The notes under the pieces were generated by a model. The model made no database searches. It was not told where the DNA came from and worked only from the letters and a program-made list of their open reading frames with translations. A program made the translations under genes and the position numbers. Below are positions 1-10,483 of a stretch of 64,000 nt of DNA, in pieces (within the stretch, counting starts at the first letter, position 1; each line of letters starts with the position of its first letter). Location: assembly GCA_922989275.2 (NCBI GenBank), contig OV277859.1:88036198-88100197 (forward strand), in the 5' to 3' direction. Origin of the DNA: Gari tellinella (Eukaryota; Mollusca; Bivalvia; Cardiida; Psammobiidae).

Positions 1-1040
1 GGAGGAAAGAATTAAGCAGCAATCTCAGTGTAGACTGACGGTAGAAATCCTCATACATGTATTCCTTCTCTGAGCGATATTTTAACACAAGCTTGACTGT
101 GCCAACGTTATATCACAGTATCATCTATTGAATCAGGAACGTAACAAACAGCCTGTTTCATGGCTTCTCTATTTTCATGTATCATTCGCTCGTTATCGCA
201 AAGACAGATCTTGTCAAGGCTGCTCTCAAGAAGTCTGATAAAGATTTTTATTCGAAGACAGACGCTCGATTTGCCATTAAAGTCAGACAGACTAGTTGCC
301 ATACAATTTTCATTGGTTGAAACCATGTAATAGAGGCAACATTTTACGAAACCCGACGGCGGCTAAACCAATAAAACGGCATTTAAATTTGAGTCGAAAA
401 AGGGATTTCACCCAGAATTGAGACGAAAATTTACACCGTCATACTGTACCTGGATCCAAACAACTTGGTAGGTATTGTGAATCAATTACATAATTGATTG
501 ACATGTGTTTGAAAAAATAGGAATATTCGACACATTCGCTTATGAAAATATCTAGGTTACATTGGCATGGTTTTATCGCTATCATTGGCGTCTCAAAGCA
601 AAACAATTAACAATTCCTGGCTCTGCTCTTGCACTCGATTTAATCGAAGTAATGACTGTCGTTGCATTTGAAATGCATTATTTTGAATCTAAGCCCAATC
701 CTAATTTTGAAAAACGGATATAATCGGCTTAATTGAGTTCAAGATATTGATGTTGGACCTACCGTACCATGCTATAATATCGTTTGTCTACCATGGTAAT
801 GATCTACTTAATCAGTGTTTCTTAGAGTCCATGGACAATTTAGAAGTATTGAAGGTTATTGCATATAATTTGCACCTTTAAAAACACCTAAAATTACGTT
901 CTGTATTATTTTTGCCCTGGTTTAGTCCACATCCTATCTTAAAGACCAGAACTGAGACTTATTTTGAGAATTACCTAAGAACGGAAAGTACAAACCTTGA
1001 AATACAAGTGGTCGTTTAAACAAGATAGAATAATACAAGG
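1..1040. other. No recognisable feature
   Basis: AT-rich unique-looking sequence. Short open frames only; no hairpin family, repeat or gene recognised. Confidence 0.5.
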
Positions 1041-1212
1041 CTCCAGATAAGGGGATATTTCAAAATCTAAAATCTTTATTAAACCCTATGGTGTCATACT
1101 CATTAGAATCGTCTCTGCGAGACGATTCTAATGAGTAGTCACACCATAGAATTTGGTGCAGAAATAACGGAGAAATGGTTGTATTTGTTCAATTTACTCC
1201 TCTTATCTGGAG
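1041..1212. mobile_element. Orphan palindromic MITE-like element
   Basis: The ends are inverted copies (CTCCAGATAAGGGG on the left, CTCTTATCTGGAG on the right). The centre, 1086-1149, is a strong hairpin: CATTAGAATCGTCTC pairs with GAGACGATTCTAATG around a 3-nt loop, extended by CTATGGTGT/ACACCATAG. Its arms match neither main clan. Only one copy is seen here. A non-autonomous DNA transposon is inferred from structure alone. Confidence 0.6.
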
Positions 1213-1496
1213 CCCTGAATAAACACTGTTGTAAGTGGACGTTTTGTATTGAACTATAATTACTTGAATGGTAAGAATCATATTGGCCGAACTTTTCACC
1301 TTGGAGAATTTTTACATCTATATATGGGTTTATGATCGGAAAAGCTTAATGTCTGGCTGAAAACTAAATGCAATCCTTAATGTATTTGCAATTAGCTATA
1401 TACGCTGTCTGGCAATGGACTCGACAATAACAGGCAGTTTCTTCATTGAAAATGTCGTAAACACTAAATGGCTTTATACACGAACCTCTCCAATGC

Positions 1497-1733
1497 TACA
1501 GTGGAGAAAACGTTATTCTTTACCGTTTAAACGCAAACAAAACGCAAACGCATCTCACTTAAATATAGAAAATAACAAGTTTTTGATACTTCTTACTATT
1601 TATTTTAATCTGAGTGGCAAATAGTTTGGAGCCAGATCAGACACCGGGTTACCCGGAGTCTGATCTGGCCCCAAACTGTTTGCAATGGAAATAATAGTTT
1701 TAGCGTAAACGCGTTTCCTGATTCTCCACTGTA
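1497..1733. mobile_element. B-type TA-ended MITE
   Basis: The left end TACAGTGGAGAAAACGTT and the right end, degraded to ATTCTCCACTGTA, are inverted repeats typical of Tc1/mariner-like elements with a TA target. The clan-1 hairpin spans 1617-1683 (GTTTGGAGCCAGATCAG ... CTGATCTGGCCCCAAAC). Flanks carry the B subterminal motifs AAACGCAAAC and TTTTAGCGTAAACGCG. No coding capacity. Confidence 0.85.
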
Positions 1734-1775
1734 TCAGCGACAACTATATGTTTTGATTTGAGGTCATTTTCCCAT

Positions 1776-1900
1776 AGAGTGGAGATGCTATTCCTTTCCA
1801 AATAAACGCGTTTTATGTTAAAACACTGTCAATTGTGAACAAGTTTGGGCCAAAACAGACGCCGAGTACCCGGTGTCTGATTTGACTCCAAACTGTTTGC
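1776..1900. mobile_element. B-type MITE, degraded and 3' truncated
   Basis: AGAGTGGAGATGCTATTCC and AATAAACGCG resemble the B end and subterminal motif. The clan-1 core lies at about 1837-1900 (AGACGCCGAGTACCCGGTGTCTGAT). The other end is not recognisable. Confidence 0.55.
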
Positions 1901-2012
1901 TTCTAAGATTTTAAAAAAATCGCCAATACTTCCAATAACCGGTTTTTTTCGTCATGTTACTGAAACGAATGTCGTCTTCTCCACTGCAATCACACTTGTT
2001 GTAAATGCGCTC

Positions 2013-2082
2013 TTTATTATTATTATTATTATTGTTGTTGCTATTATTGTTGTTGTTATTATTATTGTTGTTGTTGTTGTTG
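2013..2082. repeat. (TTA/TTG)n microsatellite
   Basis: Interrupted trinucleotide tract of TTA and TTG units. It creates long leucine or asparagine runs in short open frames on both strands, which are not genes. Confidence 0.95.
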
Positions 2083-2148
2083 CATACAGTAAATCCTGTG
2101 TATATAGCGAGCACTCAAAAGAATAGAAATTTGCTGTTTAATGCAGAA

Positions 2149-2403
2149 TTAACTCCTAACCCCATACATACCCCTTTTGACGCCTTTCATTTATTTCACC
2201 ACTAAGGAAAATAGTTCCAATTTATACAGTTATGAATATGTATGATCAGAACTATTTTCTATATTCTAGCAGATGGTAGCTTAAAGCAGACTGAAAGTAA
2301 AGCAGAATGCGTCTTAAGGCGCATTTTGCTTTACTTTCAACCTGCTTTAAGAGGTCACCTGTTTTCAAAACAATAATAAGGCTATGGAGTAATGGTGTTT
2401 TAA
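2149..2403. mobile_element. C-type TTAA-ended MITE
   Basis: Bounded by TTAA on both sides, with degraded CCC-type ends. The clan-2 hairpin is at 2281-2351 (TTAAAGCAGACTGAAAGTAA ... TTACTTTCAACCTGCTTTAA), with the typical C flanks ATTCTAGCAGATGGTAGC and AGGTCACCTGTTTTC. Confidence 0.8.
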
Positions 2404-2876
2404 AAGGTTTCAATCAGAACTTTCTGTAATCATTAGTTTTGACCCACATTAACTGTTATCAAGCTTAATCGTCGTCTGCTTTAAATATATCGTCTGCAAA
2501 AATCACAATTTGATTTATTGTTATTTTAACTGAAGAAAACTTTAATATGAGTGACAAGACTCAGACGCCGAGTTACGAAATAATGAAATGACAATTCAGA
2601 TATGAATGATGAAAAATATTCCTTCATCTCCCTTTTAAAATTACCAGTAAATTGTCCCAAGATACTCAATAAAGCCAAGATCTATAGATATCTCGTCCAG
2701 CACTGTAGCATTGCAATGCATTTGAATTTTGAAAGCACTTCAACTTGATATGTTTTCTCTTAAATCCTTATTTGATATTTTTCCCATTAACGTTATCTAT
2801 GATTGTTGATGTGCGGCATATCGCTGCCTTTACGTGCAGATAGATTTATTACTGTCAATTCGCACAGATACAGTTG

Positions 2877-3137
2877 TACTGTAGAGAATACGTTATTATT
2901 TCCCAATAAACGCATTTACGTTAAAACGTTTATTCATGTATTGCCATAATTGCAAACAGTTTAGAGCTAGATCAGACGCCAGGTAACCTGGCGTCTGATC
3001 AGGCTTTCAACTGTTTGCCATTCAGATTATATAAACCATTAAATATGTCAAAAAGTGGTAATTTGCTACATTTAAGTGTTATGCATTTGCGTTTCGTTTG
3101 CATTTAAACGGGGAAGAATAACGTTTTCTTCACTGTA
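2877..3137. mobile_element. B-type TA-ended MITE
   Basis: The left end TACTGTAGAGAATACGTT and the right end ACGTTTTCTTCACTGTA are B ends with a few changes. Clan-1 hairpin at 2952-3018 (AGACGCCAGGTAACCTGGCGTCT), whose apex differs from the usual CCGGGTTACCCGG but stays paired. Confidence 0.8.
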
Positions 3138-3207
3138 TACATGTAACAATAACTCCCAGCCATTCCGATAGCGTGACGTCAGAACTTGTGGAGTCGAAAG
3201 CAAGCTG

Positions 3208-3285
3208 CTATTTAAACCAAATTGAAAGTTAAACAGAAAGCACCTAAACGAGTTTTCTGCTTAATAGCTGCCAAACTGCTTTAAG
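3208..3285. repeat. Degraded clan-2 hairpin
   Basis: ATTGAAAGTTAAACAGAAAGCACC and a partner ending AAACTGCTTTAAG resemble the D/C hairpin with many mismatches. Element ends are not recognisable. Confidence 0.45.
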
Positions 3286-3469
3286 GTGATGCATGTATGT
3301 AATGACATTATATTTCTTGTTAGAATGGTCGTACTCAAAGGTTGACTATTGTAGTAATATGCAGACACTAAGCAGTATTCTTATAACTCAATTTGTGGAA
3401 ACGAGCAAACACGTTTTTGTACAATGGACTCTGTGCTATATGAACATTCAAATAATATACACACGCTCT

Positions 3470-3727
3470 TTAACTCTTTGAACCCTAGTCACGCATATAC
3501 GCGCACTTTGCAAACAACATACATGTGAGGAGTACTCTTGTCTTAGGCAAACAGTGAATACCCTGATGAGAGGGCTCCTTAAGGAGCCCTCTCATCAGGT
3601 TCTACTCTGTTTGTCATTTTGACCTAATTTATATTTTTAAAAATAAACACTAAAAAGTCAAAAAATAGATTAGACTAAATTGCAAACTAGAATTGTCCAT
3701 TTGAAGTTTCAGGGAGGAAAGGGTTAA
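3470..3727. mobile_element. F-type TTAA-ended MITE
   Basis: Runs from TTAACTCTTTGAACCC to GGAGGAAAGGGTTAA, TTAA on both sides. The F hairpin at 3547-3615 has arms GATGAGAGGGCTCC and GGAGCCCTCTCATC, a mirrored C-to-G/G-to-C change relative to the 48.2-kb copy. It also has the F motifs GACTAGGG (inverted) and GAATTGTCCATTTGAAG. Confidence 0.85.
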
Positions 3728-4898
3728 GGGCAAGTGTAAATTTGCCGAATGTCAGTGATACAGTAAGCTCATGAAATACTATCTAACTTCTTTTTGTCCA
3801 GCATGAAACAAATTTTGTCCTTAGGGATGCATCGCTTCTTCATTGATATGACGTTAAGCACAGCTTTGACTGCAATAAACAATTTAGTTGCATGATTCAT
3901 TGTGCGTGAAACACTCTTTTATCATTTTCAAAATATTCAAAGTGAGCAAGACTTCAAAGAAAGAAAAAAACCGTACATACAATGTTTTAATGGTGAGTTA
4001 CAATGCACTAAGACTCGAATGTTTTGTATAAATTTCTATCGTGACACAGTTAGACTGAGAGTGGTATTTTTGTTTCAAACAATACCTCTTATTATATTAC
4101 AGTTTTCTCTGTCGACCTACATTTGTATCTATATACACGAGGATCAGTTATAATGGTAAAACTAAACACTCAAACATGCAATGTAGCGATCACTGGCAAG
4201 AATAAGACTTTAGTATATATAACTACAATAAGACACGTCTGTTACTGAGTCTCAAACGAACACAAGCAAGTGATATTATACAATGTAGACAGAGACAGCA
4301 AAAGCTCAAATCTGATTAATTATGGCTTTAGAACGATATTTGACTCAACTCAAAATTTTTAGTAGCCTTGGGGCCTGGTCATCTTTGAGTACTCATGGTT
4401 AATTTGTGTATATTTTGCAAAATGACAACTATTGCGAACCCTGATCTTGGTCTACCATGCAGTGGACAAATGTACTATTCGCATGTACTATATTTGGTAA
4501 ACGACGTGTACATTCATCGTTAGGACATTGTAGGTTAAAAGTAATGAAATTCAGATGAAAAAGTCTTCCGATACACTGGATGTTTGGTCTTTCCCGGGTT
4601 AGTTTTCTGGCAGCAAGATAATTTTACCAACTGCAAATGTAAACATCTCAAGTGAAACTTTCGGCGTTTACTCGTGTAAAAAGACGAGACAGCGTTGGCC
4701 ATAAAATCTTAATTTGCACGGTACATCATGCAGGTCACGGCCCCTGTCACTTCAAAATGCATTTTCACACCATTCCAGTATCTGGTGACAGTCTGAGGAA
4801 ACCCGTGTTTTTGCCACGCAGACAACGTGAAGTATCATCTTCACATAAAAAAAGAAAGTTTGAGATATTTTATTTCACGAATTGCAATGATTTAATAT
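3728..4898. other. No recognisable feature
   Basis: AT-rich sequence with short open frames only; no repeat family recognised. Confidence 0.5.
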
Positions 4899-5062
4899 AA
4901 GGTGGAGAACATGTTATTTTTTCTCAAAAAACGCGTTTATATGCTAAAACATCATTACTATTGCAAACATACATGGTTAGTATTGCTAATAAAATAGCAT
5001 TTTCTTCAATGTTATAATTTGCGTTTGTGTTATAGGTTTAAGTTCGTTTAAACGTGAACGAT
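4899..5062. mobile_element. Possible core-less B remnant
   Basis: AAGGTGGAGAACATGTTATT, AACGCGTTTATATGCTAAAA and GTTCGTTTAAACG occur in B order, but no hairpin is present. Weak similarity; could be chance. Confidence 0.35.
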
Positions 5063-5182
5063 TATACATGTACACTGTCTGTTAAAAAACGTTTTCAGTC
5101 TAATTTAAAAAACAAACAGTTTAAAGCAGGTGATATTATCTCATTGAAATGGTCATGATATCACAATTATGTCTTAAGACCA

Positions 5183-5821
5183 GCGTCCACTAGGGCGCGG
5201 ACAAGACGCGGAATACAAATGTAGTGAATCCGCAACCCTTCCGCATATTCTTGAAAGCTTCTTTTCATTGTCCGTATCATTCCTAAACACTTCCCAATGA
5301 TTCCGCGCCTTCCGGAGGGGTAAAATTGTCCGCGTCAAAAGTTTGGTCGAGAGCAAAATTTGGACGCGAAAATGAACTTCCTGACACCTTCCGCAACCAA
5401 TCTGCATTGTCCTGCCGACATCGCGAGGACATCCGGCCTTTCCTGAGGCATTCCGGCTCTTCCGTAACCGCTCCTGAAAGCTTCCGCGGTAAAGACGATA
5501 GGAAGACATGCGGAAGACATGCTGAAGGTATCCCGAATCCTTCAGGAACGCGCGGAGCCGGTGCGGTATTGTATAACGACGCGGACAAAGTATCACGTGG
5601 TTATATTTGTCCTACTACGATCGGCATGTTCGGTGGACATTCTGTGTCTGTCCTGTTTAGTTCCTAGGACTGTCTCAAGTATGTCTGCAGACATAACGCA
5701 GAGCCCTGTGGCAATATTTAAAAAAATAGGACATTGTTCCGCACCTGACGCGGAACCTATGCCGAAATGCCATTTTTGATTCCGCAACCCTTCCTAGTCT
5801 TGTCCGCACTCTAGTGGACGC
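5183..5821. mobile_element. GC-rich 0.64-kb inverted-repeat element
   Basis: Ends are inverted repeats: GCGTCCACTAGGGCGCGGAC on the left, GTCCGCACTCTAGTGGACGC on the right. The interior is markedly GC-richer than its surroundings and full of TTCCGC/GCGGAA motifs. Several overlapping open frames on both strands arise from this composition and look unlike real proteins. No clear target duplication, so the superfamily is undetermined. A non-autonomous DNA transposon is inferred. Confidence 0.75.
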
Positions 5822-5910
5822 CAGACATAATCAATAGTTACCTTATCGATTGAATCCTGGTATTGTCTTTCACAAACAACGTATCTGCGAACAATACACT
5901 TGTTCTATGC

Positions 5911-5972
5911 TAACATTGTAGATCCTGATCAAATGGTTCTTAACGGTATCTCTGATCAGGGATTGCATTGCT
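5911..5972. repeat. Degraded F-type hairpin
   Basis: AACATTGTAGATCCTGATCA and TCTGATCAGGGATTGCATTG are the two arms of an F/H-like clan-1 hairpin, with a decayed apex. F-like flank (AATTGGAACTGG...CCATTTGAA) follows to about 6080. Confidence 0.45.
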
Positions 5973-6307
5973 TTTCATTTTGCAATCTATTGTAAAACTC
6001 CAATTCTTTATAGTAGAAAATAGATAACTTAATTGGAACTGGGATAGCCCATTTGAAATTTGAGGTATTAACTGAGTCGGCACTTCTCTACATCTGGATC
6101 TAAACAGTGTTTCTTATACATTTATTTGCCTCTACGACCGACCAGGATACGGGACAAGTGAGTTGAAATTAATTGATAATTTAAGTACTATTAACTGCAC
6201 AAGTAATGATAAAATTTTATTAGTACGGCTTCGTTATCAATAATGTTAAACCAATTCCTATAGGCTCTGCACTGAAGTTGTGAAGACAATCTAATATGCA
6301 AATATTA

Positions 6308-6423
6308 CTTAAATGCTAGTCAAAAGTAACACAGAAGGTTCCTTTATTAGCCTTCTGAATTACTTTACCCCTGCATCGACATTAAAGTTAAATTAATTAT
6401 CACTTAATACGGGTTTTACTGTA
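6308..6423. mobile_element. D2-type MITE, left end unclear
   Basis: Clan-2 variant hairpin at 6308-6388 (AGTAACACAGAAGG ... CCTTCTGAATTACT). The right end CACTTAATACGGGTTTTACTGTA is a TA-CAGT terminus. The left terminus is not recognised. Confidence 0.55.
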
Positions 6424-6431
6424 CTAACAAT

Positions 6432-6640
6432 CTAACCCCTTCACTGCTTTACCCCTAGTAAAATAGTTATTTTTCTTACAGTTTGGATCCTGATCAGACG
6501 CCGCGTCTGATCAGGATCCAAACAGTTTGACACTCATTTCTACATTTCTCAAGTCAAAATGTCTAAATTCTAATTTTGTGAAATAAAAGCAGACGACAAT
6601 TGTTTGAAATTGATGACGTCATGGCAGTGAATGGAGTTAA
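6432..6640. mobile_element. A1-type TTAA-ended MITE
   Basis: Left CTAACCCCTTCACTGC (mutated TTAA), right ending GGAGTTAA. The clan-1 hairpin at 6478-6529 is shortened: GGATCCTGATCAGACGC meets GCGTCTGATCAGGATCC with almost no loop. A palindromic TGACGTCA octamer lies at 6614-6621 near the right end. Confidence 0.85.
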
Positions 6641-7088
6641 GGTTTACTATAGTATCTATTGAAGAGAATTTTAAATTTGTAACACATCTAGCATAAGTCT
6701 AAGGTCTTAACGATCAGCATGAAGCCTATAGCTTTTGAATGCAAGTTTCTCTTTGCTTATTCCTCGGTCATGGGAATATTGTTGAAACCGTTTTTGTGAA
6801 ACCAATATTTAAGGAACGTGATACGATAAATATATTAAAACTCAGACAAAATAGGCATATTTACACAGGTTCTCCGTTATTTGAGTCGTTTCAAGGATAT
6901 TCTGTAACGATAATGATACCAAAAGTCCTATAAAACACACACACATATCTCCACTGGGGTAGTTTAGTATGGCTGTCTTGTCGATATGCTCTGCGCTAGG
7001 CTGACATAACTTGCTTTATGTAACGTGTACTAAATTAAAACGATCTGTTGCAACTCTCGATTCTACTTAATCACCATAATTTCCTCTC
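6641..7088. other. No recognisable feature
   Basis: AT-rich sequence; includes a short CA run near 6935. Nothing else recognised. Confidence 0.5.
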
Positions 7089-7250
7089 TTAATATAGTTG
7101 TACCAAGTGAATTTTTCCATGCTTATATAATGGATTAGTGTATTTTTTTTATTCTAATGGGTACCTGGTTTAAATTTCCAGTTTTGTATTGTTTTGTTTT
7201 GAAATTCCTATCAGCATATAGTGTAGACTCTGATCAGGCGCCGCATTATA
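7089..7250. mobile_element. H-type half element
   Basis: H left half: TTAA, then CCATGCTTATATAATGGATTAG, CTATCAGC and the left hairpin arm GTGTAGACTCTGATCAGGCG. It stops at the apex of the hairpin; the right arm and right end are absent. Confidence 0.7.
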
Positions 7251-7432
7251 CAGGATGAAAATAGTAAAAGCTCGCATAGCAGTTACGTTGTATCTGCATT
7301 ACGTTCATCATGCATTAAACAGCTACCTGTATAAACAACTGTTATGTGTTACCTAGTGACTAGTAAGAGATTGACTTATCACAGAATTGGTTTTTACAAT
7401 TTGCTCTAAAAAATCGTCCCCAGCACGCAGTA

Positions 7433-7694
7433 TTAACTCATTGAGCCTTGGCGACTAGTGTATTCATATTTTTCTTCAGTGTACAATGTACCTGTGAAAA
7501 GTACACATCCCCTATGCAAACAGTGAACACCCATATCAGAGGGTTCCTAAAGGAAGCATCTAATCAGGATCTTCACTACATGTATTTGTTTATTTGCAAA
7601 GATGTGTAAAAGACAACCCTTAATACTCAAAACTGAACTATACTTCATTTGAAAACTGGAATTGTCCATTTGAGGTTCAGGTGTGAATGTTTTA
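7433..7694. mobile_element. F-type TTAA-ended MITE
   Basis: Starts TTAACTCATTGAGCC and ends at TTTAA. F hairpin at 7516-7579 (GCAAACAGTGAACACCC ... GGATCTTCACT), partly decayed. The right flank carries the F motif GGAATTGTCCATTTGAGG. Confidence 0.75.
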
Positions 7695-7883
7695 AATGGA
7701 ACTATTAGCAATCAGGGGTTATCTCTACCTATAACACTTACGGGAATAATTGTTTTTTTCTCTGCTTATGAGTTTCCTGCTGTCGTTAACAGCATTCTGA
7801 ACATTTGTGAGACGAGAGTGGTGCTTATGATAGTCATTAATATAAATGAACGAGCTTTGTTTTCTTTCGCTGTCAGTTCCATA

Positions 7884-8102
7884 TTAATCTCTTCCCTGCC
7901 TTACCCCGAATACAAAGAGTTATTTGCAAACAGTTTTGATCCTGATCAGACGCCGCGTGACGCGGTGTCTGATCAGGATCCAAACTGTTTGACACTCATT
8001 TCATTATTTCTTTAAGTGAGAATACCTAAAATTTAAATTTGAGAAATAATAGCAGACGATAATTGTTAAAAATTGATGACGTCATGAAAGTGAAGGGGTT
8101 AA
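7884..8102. mobile_element. A1-type TTAA-ended MITE
   Basis: TTAATCTCTTCCCTGCC to AAGTGAAGGGGTTAA. Clan-1 hairpin at 7926-7991 (GATCCTGATCAGACGCCGCG ... CGCGGTGTCTGATCAGGATC). TGACGTCA at 8077-8084. Its right TTAA is also the left TTAA of the next, degraded copy. Confidence 0.9.
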
Positions 8103-8275
8103 CCTATTCGGTGCCGAGCTCGATGAATGAGTTTAGATCAAGATCAAACCACGCCCTACACGACATCTGACTACGATCCAGACTGTTTGACACTCAAAGC
8201 AGACGATATTACATAAAGACCAGCGGATGTGTCCGATGGGTTTATGACGTCATATTGGCAGAGAAAGGATTGAGC
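8099..8275. mobile_element. A1-type MITE, degraded, abutting
   Basis: Begins at the shared TTAA. Hairpin remnant 8131-8195 ends GATCCAGACTGTTTGACACTC. AAAGCAGACGATATT and TGACGTCA (8245-8252) follow in A1 order. The right end has decayed to AGAAAGGATTGAG. Confidence 0.6.
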
Positions 8276-8385
8276 GATTATTTTTATAAGCCGCAGCTTC
8301 AGCCTTGAAAAAAGTCATACAGAAAATGTCTTGTAGGGTTTGTCTTTACTTTGTGGTGCACTTAGAAGAAGCATCTTGAAAGATA

Positions 8386-8568
8386 TACAGTAAAACCTCT
8401 CCATAACGACCACTAAATTGTGTTATATTTTATATGTTTACGATAGGTGGTTGCCTAAATCAAGGCGATAGTAAAACAGAAAGCTCCTATAGGAGCTTTC
8501 TGCTTTACTGTCATATTGCCTCAATATTAGACGTCCAGCCACTCGCTGTCTGAAAAGGATCCAAACTG
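8386..8568. mobile_element. D-type MITE fused to a clan-1 arm
   Basis: Left D end TACAGTAAAACCTCTCCAT and a near-perfect clan-2 hairpin, 8464-8520 (AGTAAAACAGAAAGCTCC ... GGAGCTTTCTGCTTTACT). Instead of a D right end the sequence continues into GTCTGAAAAGGATCCAAACTG, the right arm of a clan-1 hairpin. Deletion or template switching between two neighbouring elements would explain it. Confidence 0.7.
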
Positions 8569-8837
8569 AATACTAGCCTTCCTTGAGATAACAATCAATT
8601 AACAAAAGAGCAACATCCAATTGATAAAGAAAACATAATCTATTCTCACAGAGCAATATATTTACTTCTTGCATACTGGGCTTAGCATGTCACAATGAAA
8701 TATATCTACAGCTAATCCCGCCCTAATTACAAAAACAAAGTACAATTAACGTTAATGTATATGTAAGAAAGTATGAGCTATTCCCTCGGATATGTTCATC
8801 ACTGGAGCCTCCAATGTACACGAACAGAAACAGTCAA

Positions 8838-8997
8838 ATTTATATAGTCCATTTTTGATGTAAGAGGTGCCTGGTCAAAATTTTCATTTATGTTTTGTTT
8901 TATTTCGTTATATTGAAATTCCTATCAGCAAACAATGTAGACTCTGAACAGATTCTATATTGTTTGCCTTTGTCCCTTTTATGGTACGCTAGGCACA
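8838..8997. mobile_element. H-type MITE with collapsed hairpin
   Basis: H left flank (TAGTCCATTTTTGATGTAAG), then GCAAACAATGTAGACTCTGA joined to ATTGTTTGCC at 8928-8967; the hairpin interior is missing. Right flank GGTACGCTAGGCACA is H. Confidence 0.75.
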
Positions 8998-9002
8998 TGT
9001 CT

Positions 9003-9156
9003 TTTCAAAGGGGTTGTAGCTTGATAGTGAACAAATTAAACATTTCCTCCCTGAAACATCAAATGGACAATTCTAGTTTTCAATTAAAGTCTAGTCCATG
9101 TTTGACTTTTAAGAGTTGATTTTCAAAGGGGTTGTAGCTTAATACTGAACAAATTA
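9003..9156. repeat. 36-bp direct repeats around an F fragment
   Basis: TTTCAAAGGGGTTGTAGCTT plus following bases occurs at 9003-9038 and 9121-9156 with two differences. Between them, 9039-9118 is an F left-end segment (CATTTCCTCCCTGAAACATC, AATGGACAATTCTAG) without hairpin or second end. Confidence 0.75.
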
Positions 9157-9339
9157 CAGTTAAAATTCGATATCTCGAACTCGGTTAGGTCGAACATACC
9201 CGTATTTTAAAGTTAAAACGTGGCTAAGCCACGTTTTAACTTTAAAATACGGGAATGTTAGACTTAACAGAGCATGCACTAATGCAATTCATGTGTCGAC
9301 AAAACGGATAGTTTTAGAGCATATCGAAGTTCGACGGTA
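9155..9339. mobile_element. G-type TA-ended MITE
   Basis: Left TACAGTTAAAATTCGATATC and right ATATCGAAGTTCGACGGTA are pogo/Tigger-style inverted ends at TA. The centre, 9199-9253, is a perfect 27-bp-arm hairpin with a 1-nt loop (CCCGTATTTTAAAG ... CTTTAAAATACGGG, apex GTGGCTAAGCCAC). Unrelated to clans 1 and 2. Confidence 0.85.
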
Positions 9340-9393
9340 ATACAGAAAGCTCCTACAGAATCTTTCTGTATTAATTTGTTCAGCATTTAGCAC
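9338..9393. repeat. D2-type hairpin fragment
   Basis: TACAGAAAGCTCC...TCTTTCTGTA with right flank GTTCAGCATTTAGC abuts the G element. Element ends not recognised. Confidence 0.5.
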
Positions 9394-9724
9394 CTTTATG
9401 ACTGATGTTGATCGCGTTTCATTTGCAAACTATCCATGAAATCAGGTTTCATTGCATATAAACATAGTATAGGATGATAAAAATATGAAATCTAATACTG
9501 TTGCTTCATACCTAAGATGCTGAAAACCTAGCGAGACTTATTGCTTGCTAATAAACAAGTGGAAATCAACAGGAGCGAGACTGGGAACTGAGAAAAACTT
9601 TATCTTAATATGGGCTCCACCCATCGATTTAGGCCCTATTCAAGTTATCTATGTGGGATGTTATCATGCCCCGAATTACATAAGAAAGGAACGGTTTTTA
9701 GTTGCTTTTTTGTTTGTTTGTTAG

Positions 9725-9954
9725 TTAACCCTTTCACTCTCAATGACGCTTAAACGCGCGTTTGCAAACAGTTTGGATGCTGATCAGACGCCGCATCACG
9801 CGGCGTCGAAGCGGCGTCTGATCAGGATCCAAACTGAGTGACACTCGTTTTGAAATTTCTTCAGTTATACTGCCTTATAATAAAATTGAAGCAGACGACA
9901 ATGAAACGGTGAAGGGGTAAACATCTCACGAAAAAAATGGAAGTGAAAGGGTAA
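9725..9954. mobile_element. A2-type TTAA-ended MITE
   Basis: TTAACCCTTTCACTCTCAAT to AAGTGAAAGGGTAA. Clan-1 hairpin at 9764-9842; the apex contains an extra GAAGCGGCGTC, so the GGCGTC unit occurs twice. Downstream motif GAAGCAGACGACAATGAAAC is typical of A2. Confidence 0.9.
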
Positions 9955-10085
9955 AAAAACGCATTTTCGTTCATGCTTATAATGGATCTTCCTCATCACT
10001 GAGGCTTATCTGCAATGTAATCTAAGAATAAGGTACTTTGGCAGTACATTTGTTACAAAAACTGATTTGAAATTGCATGTTGGAA

Positions 10086-10334
10086 TTAACACTTTCATGG
10101 TCAAATTTTTTATAAGGTTTTTACGCTTTCACCACCATATTGTCGTTTGCCTCAATATTGTTGTTTGTAATATCGTTTCAAAGTAAGATTTAAGGTAGTA
10201 AAACTGAAGTAATTTCAAAACAAATGGCAAACCGTTTTGATCCTGATCAGACGCCGCGTTACGCGGCGTCTGATCAGGACCAAAACGGTTTGCAAAAATG
10301 CGCATTATGACGTCATTGAGAATGAAAGGGTTAG
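10086..10334. mobile_element. A2-type TTAA-ended MITE
   Basis: TTAACACTTTCATGGTCAAA to GAATGAAAGGGTTAG, inverted relative to the 9.7-kb copy. Hairpin 10227-10293 has the mirrored changes CAAACCGTTTTGAT and CCAAAACGGTTTG. TGACGTCA at 10308-10315. Confidence 0.9.
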
Positions 10335-10483
10335 AAGAATGGTAACTCCGCAGAACGACTGTTTCAGTTAGGATAGCTTGTATGATTCGGGGTGATGAAC
10401 ATTTAAATGGGCTCGAAATAGCAATTTCGCCACACGGAGACCATTTTGGAGACTTCATTTCAGGAGAGTTACTACATGTATAC

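Noticed and set aside
480..498. Small AT palindrome (ATCAATTACATAATTGAT)
   Set aside because: Short and AT only; expected by chance in this composition.
2005..2205. Leucine-rich or asparagine-rich frames
   Set aside because: Translated microsatellite.
5174..5667. Overlapping 100-140-codon frames on both strands
   Set aside because: Lie wholly in the GC-rich inverted-repeat element; arise from low stop-codon frequency.
6478..6529. Hairpins as bacterial-type terminators
   Set aside because: Eukaryotic context, no upstream genes, no consistent U-tract; better explained as MITE cores.
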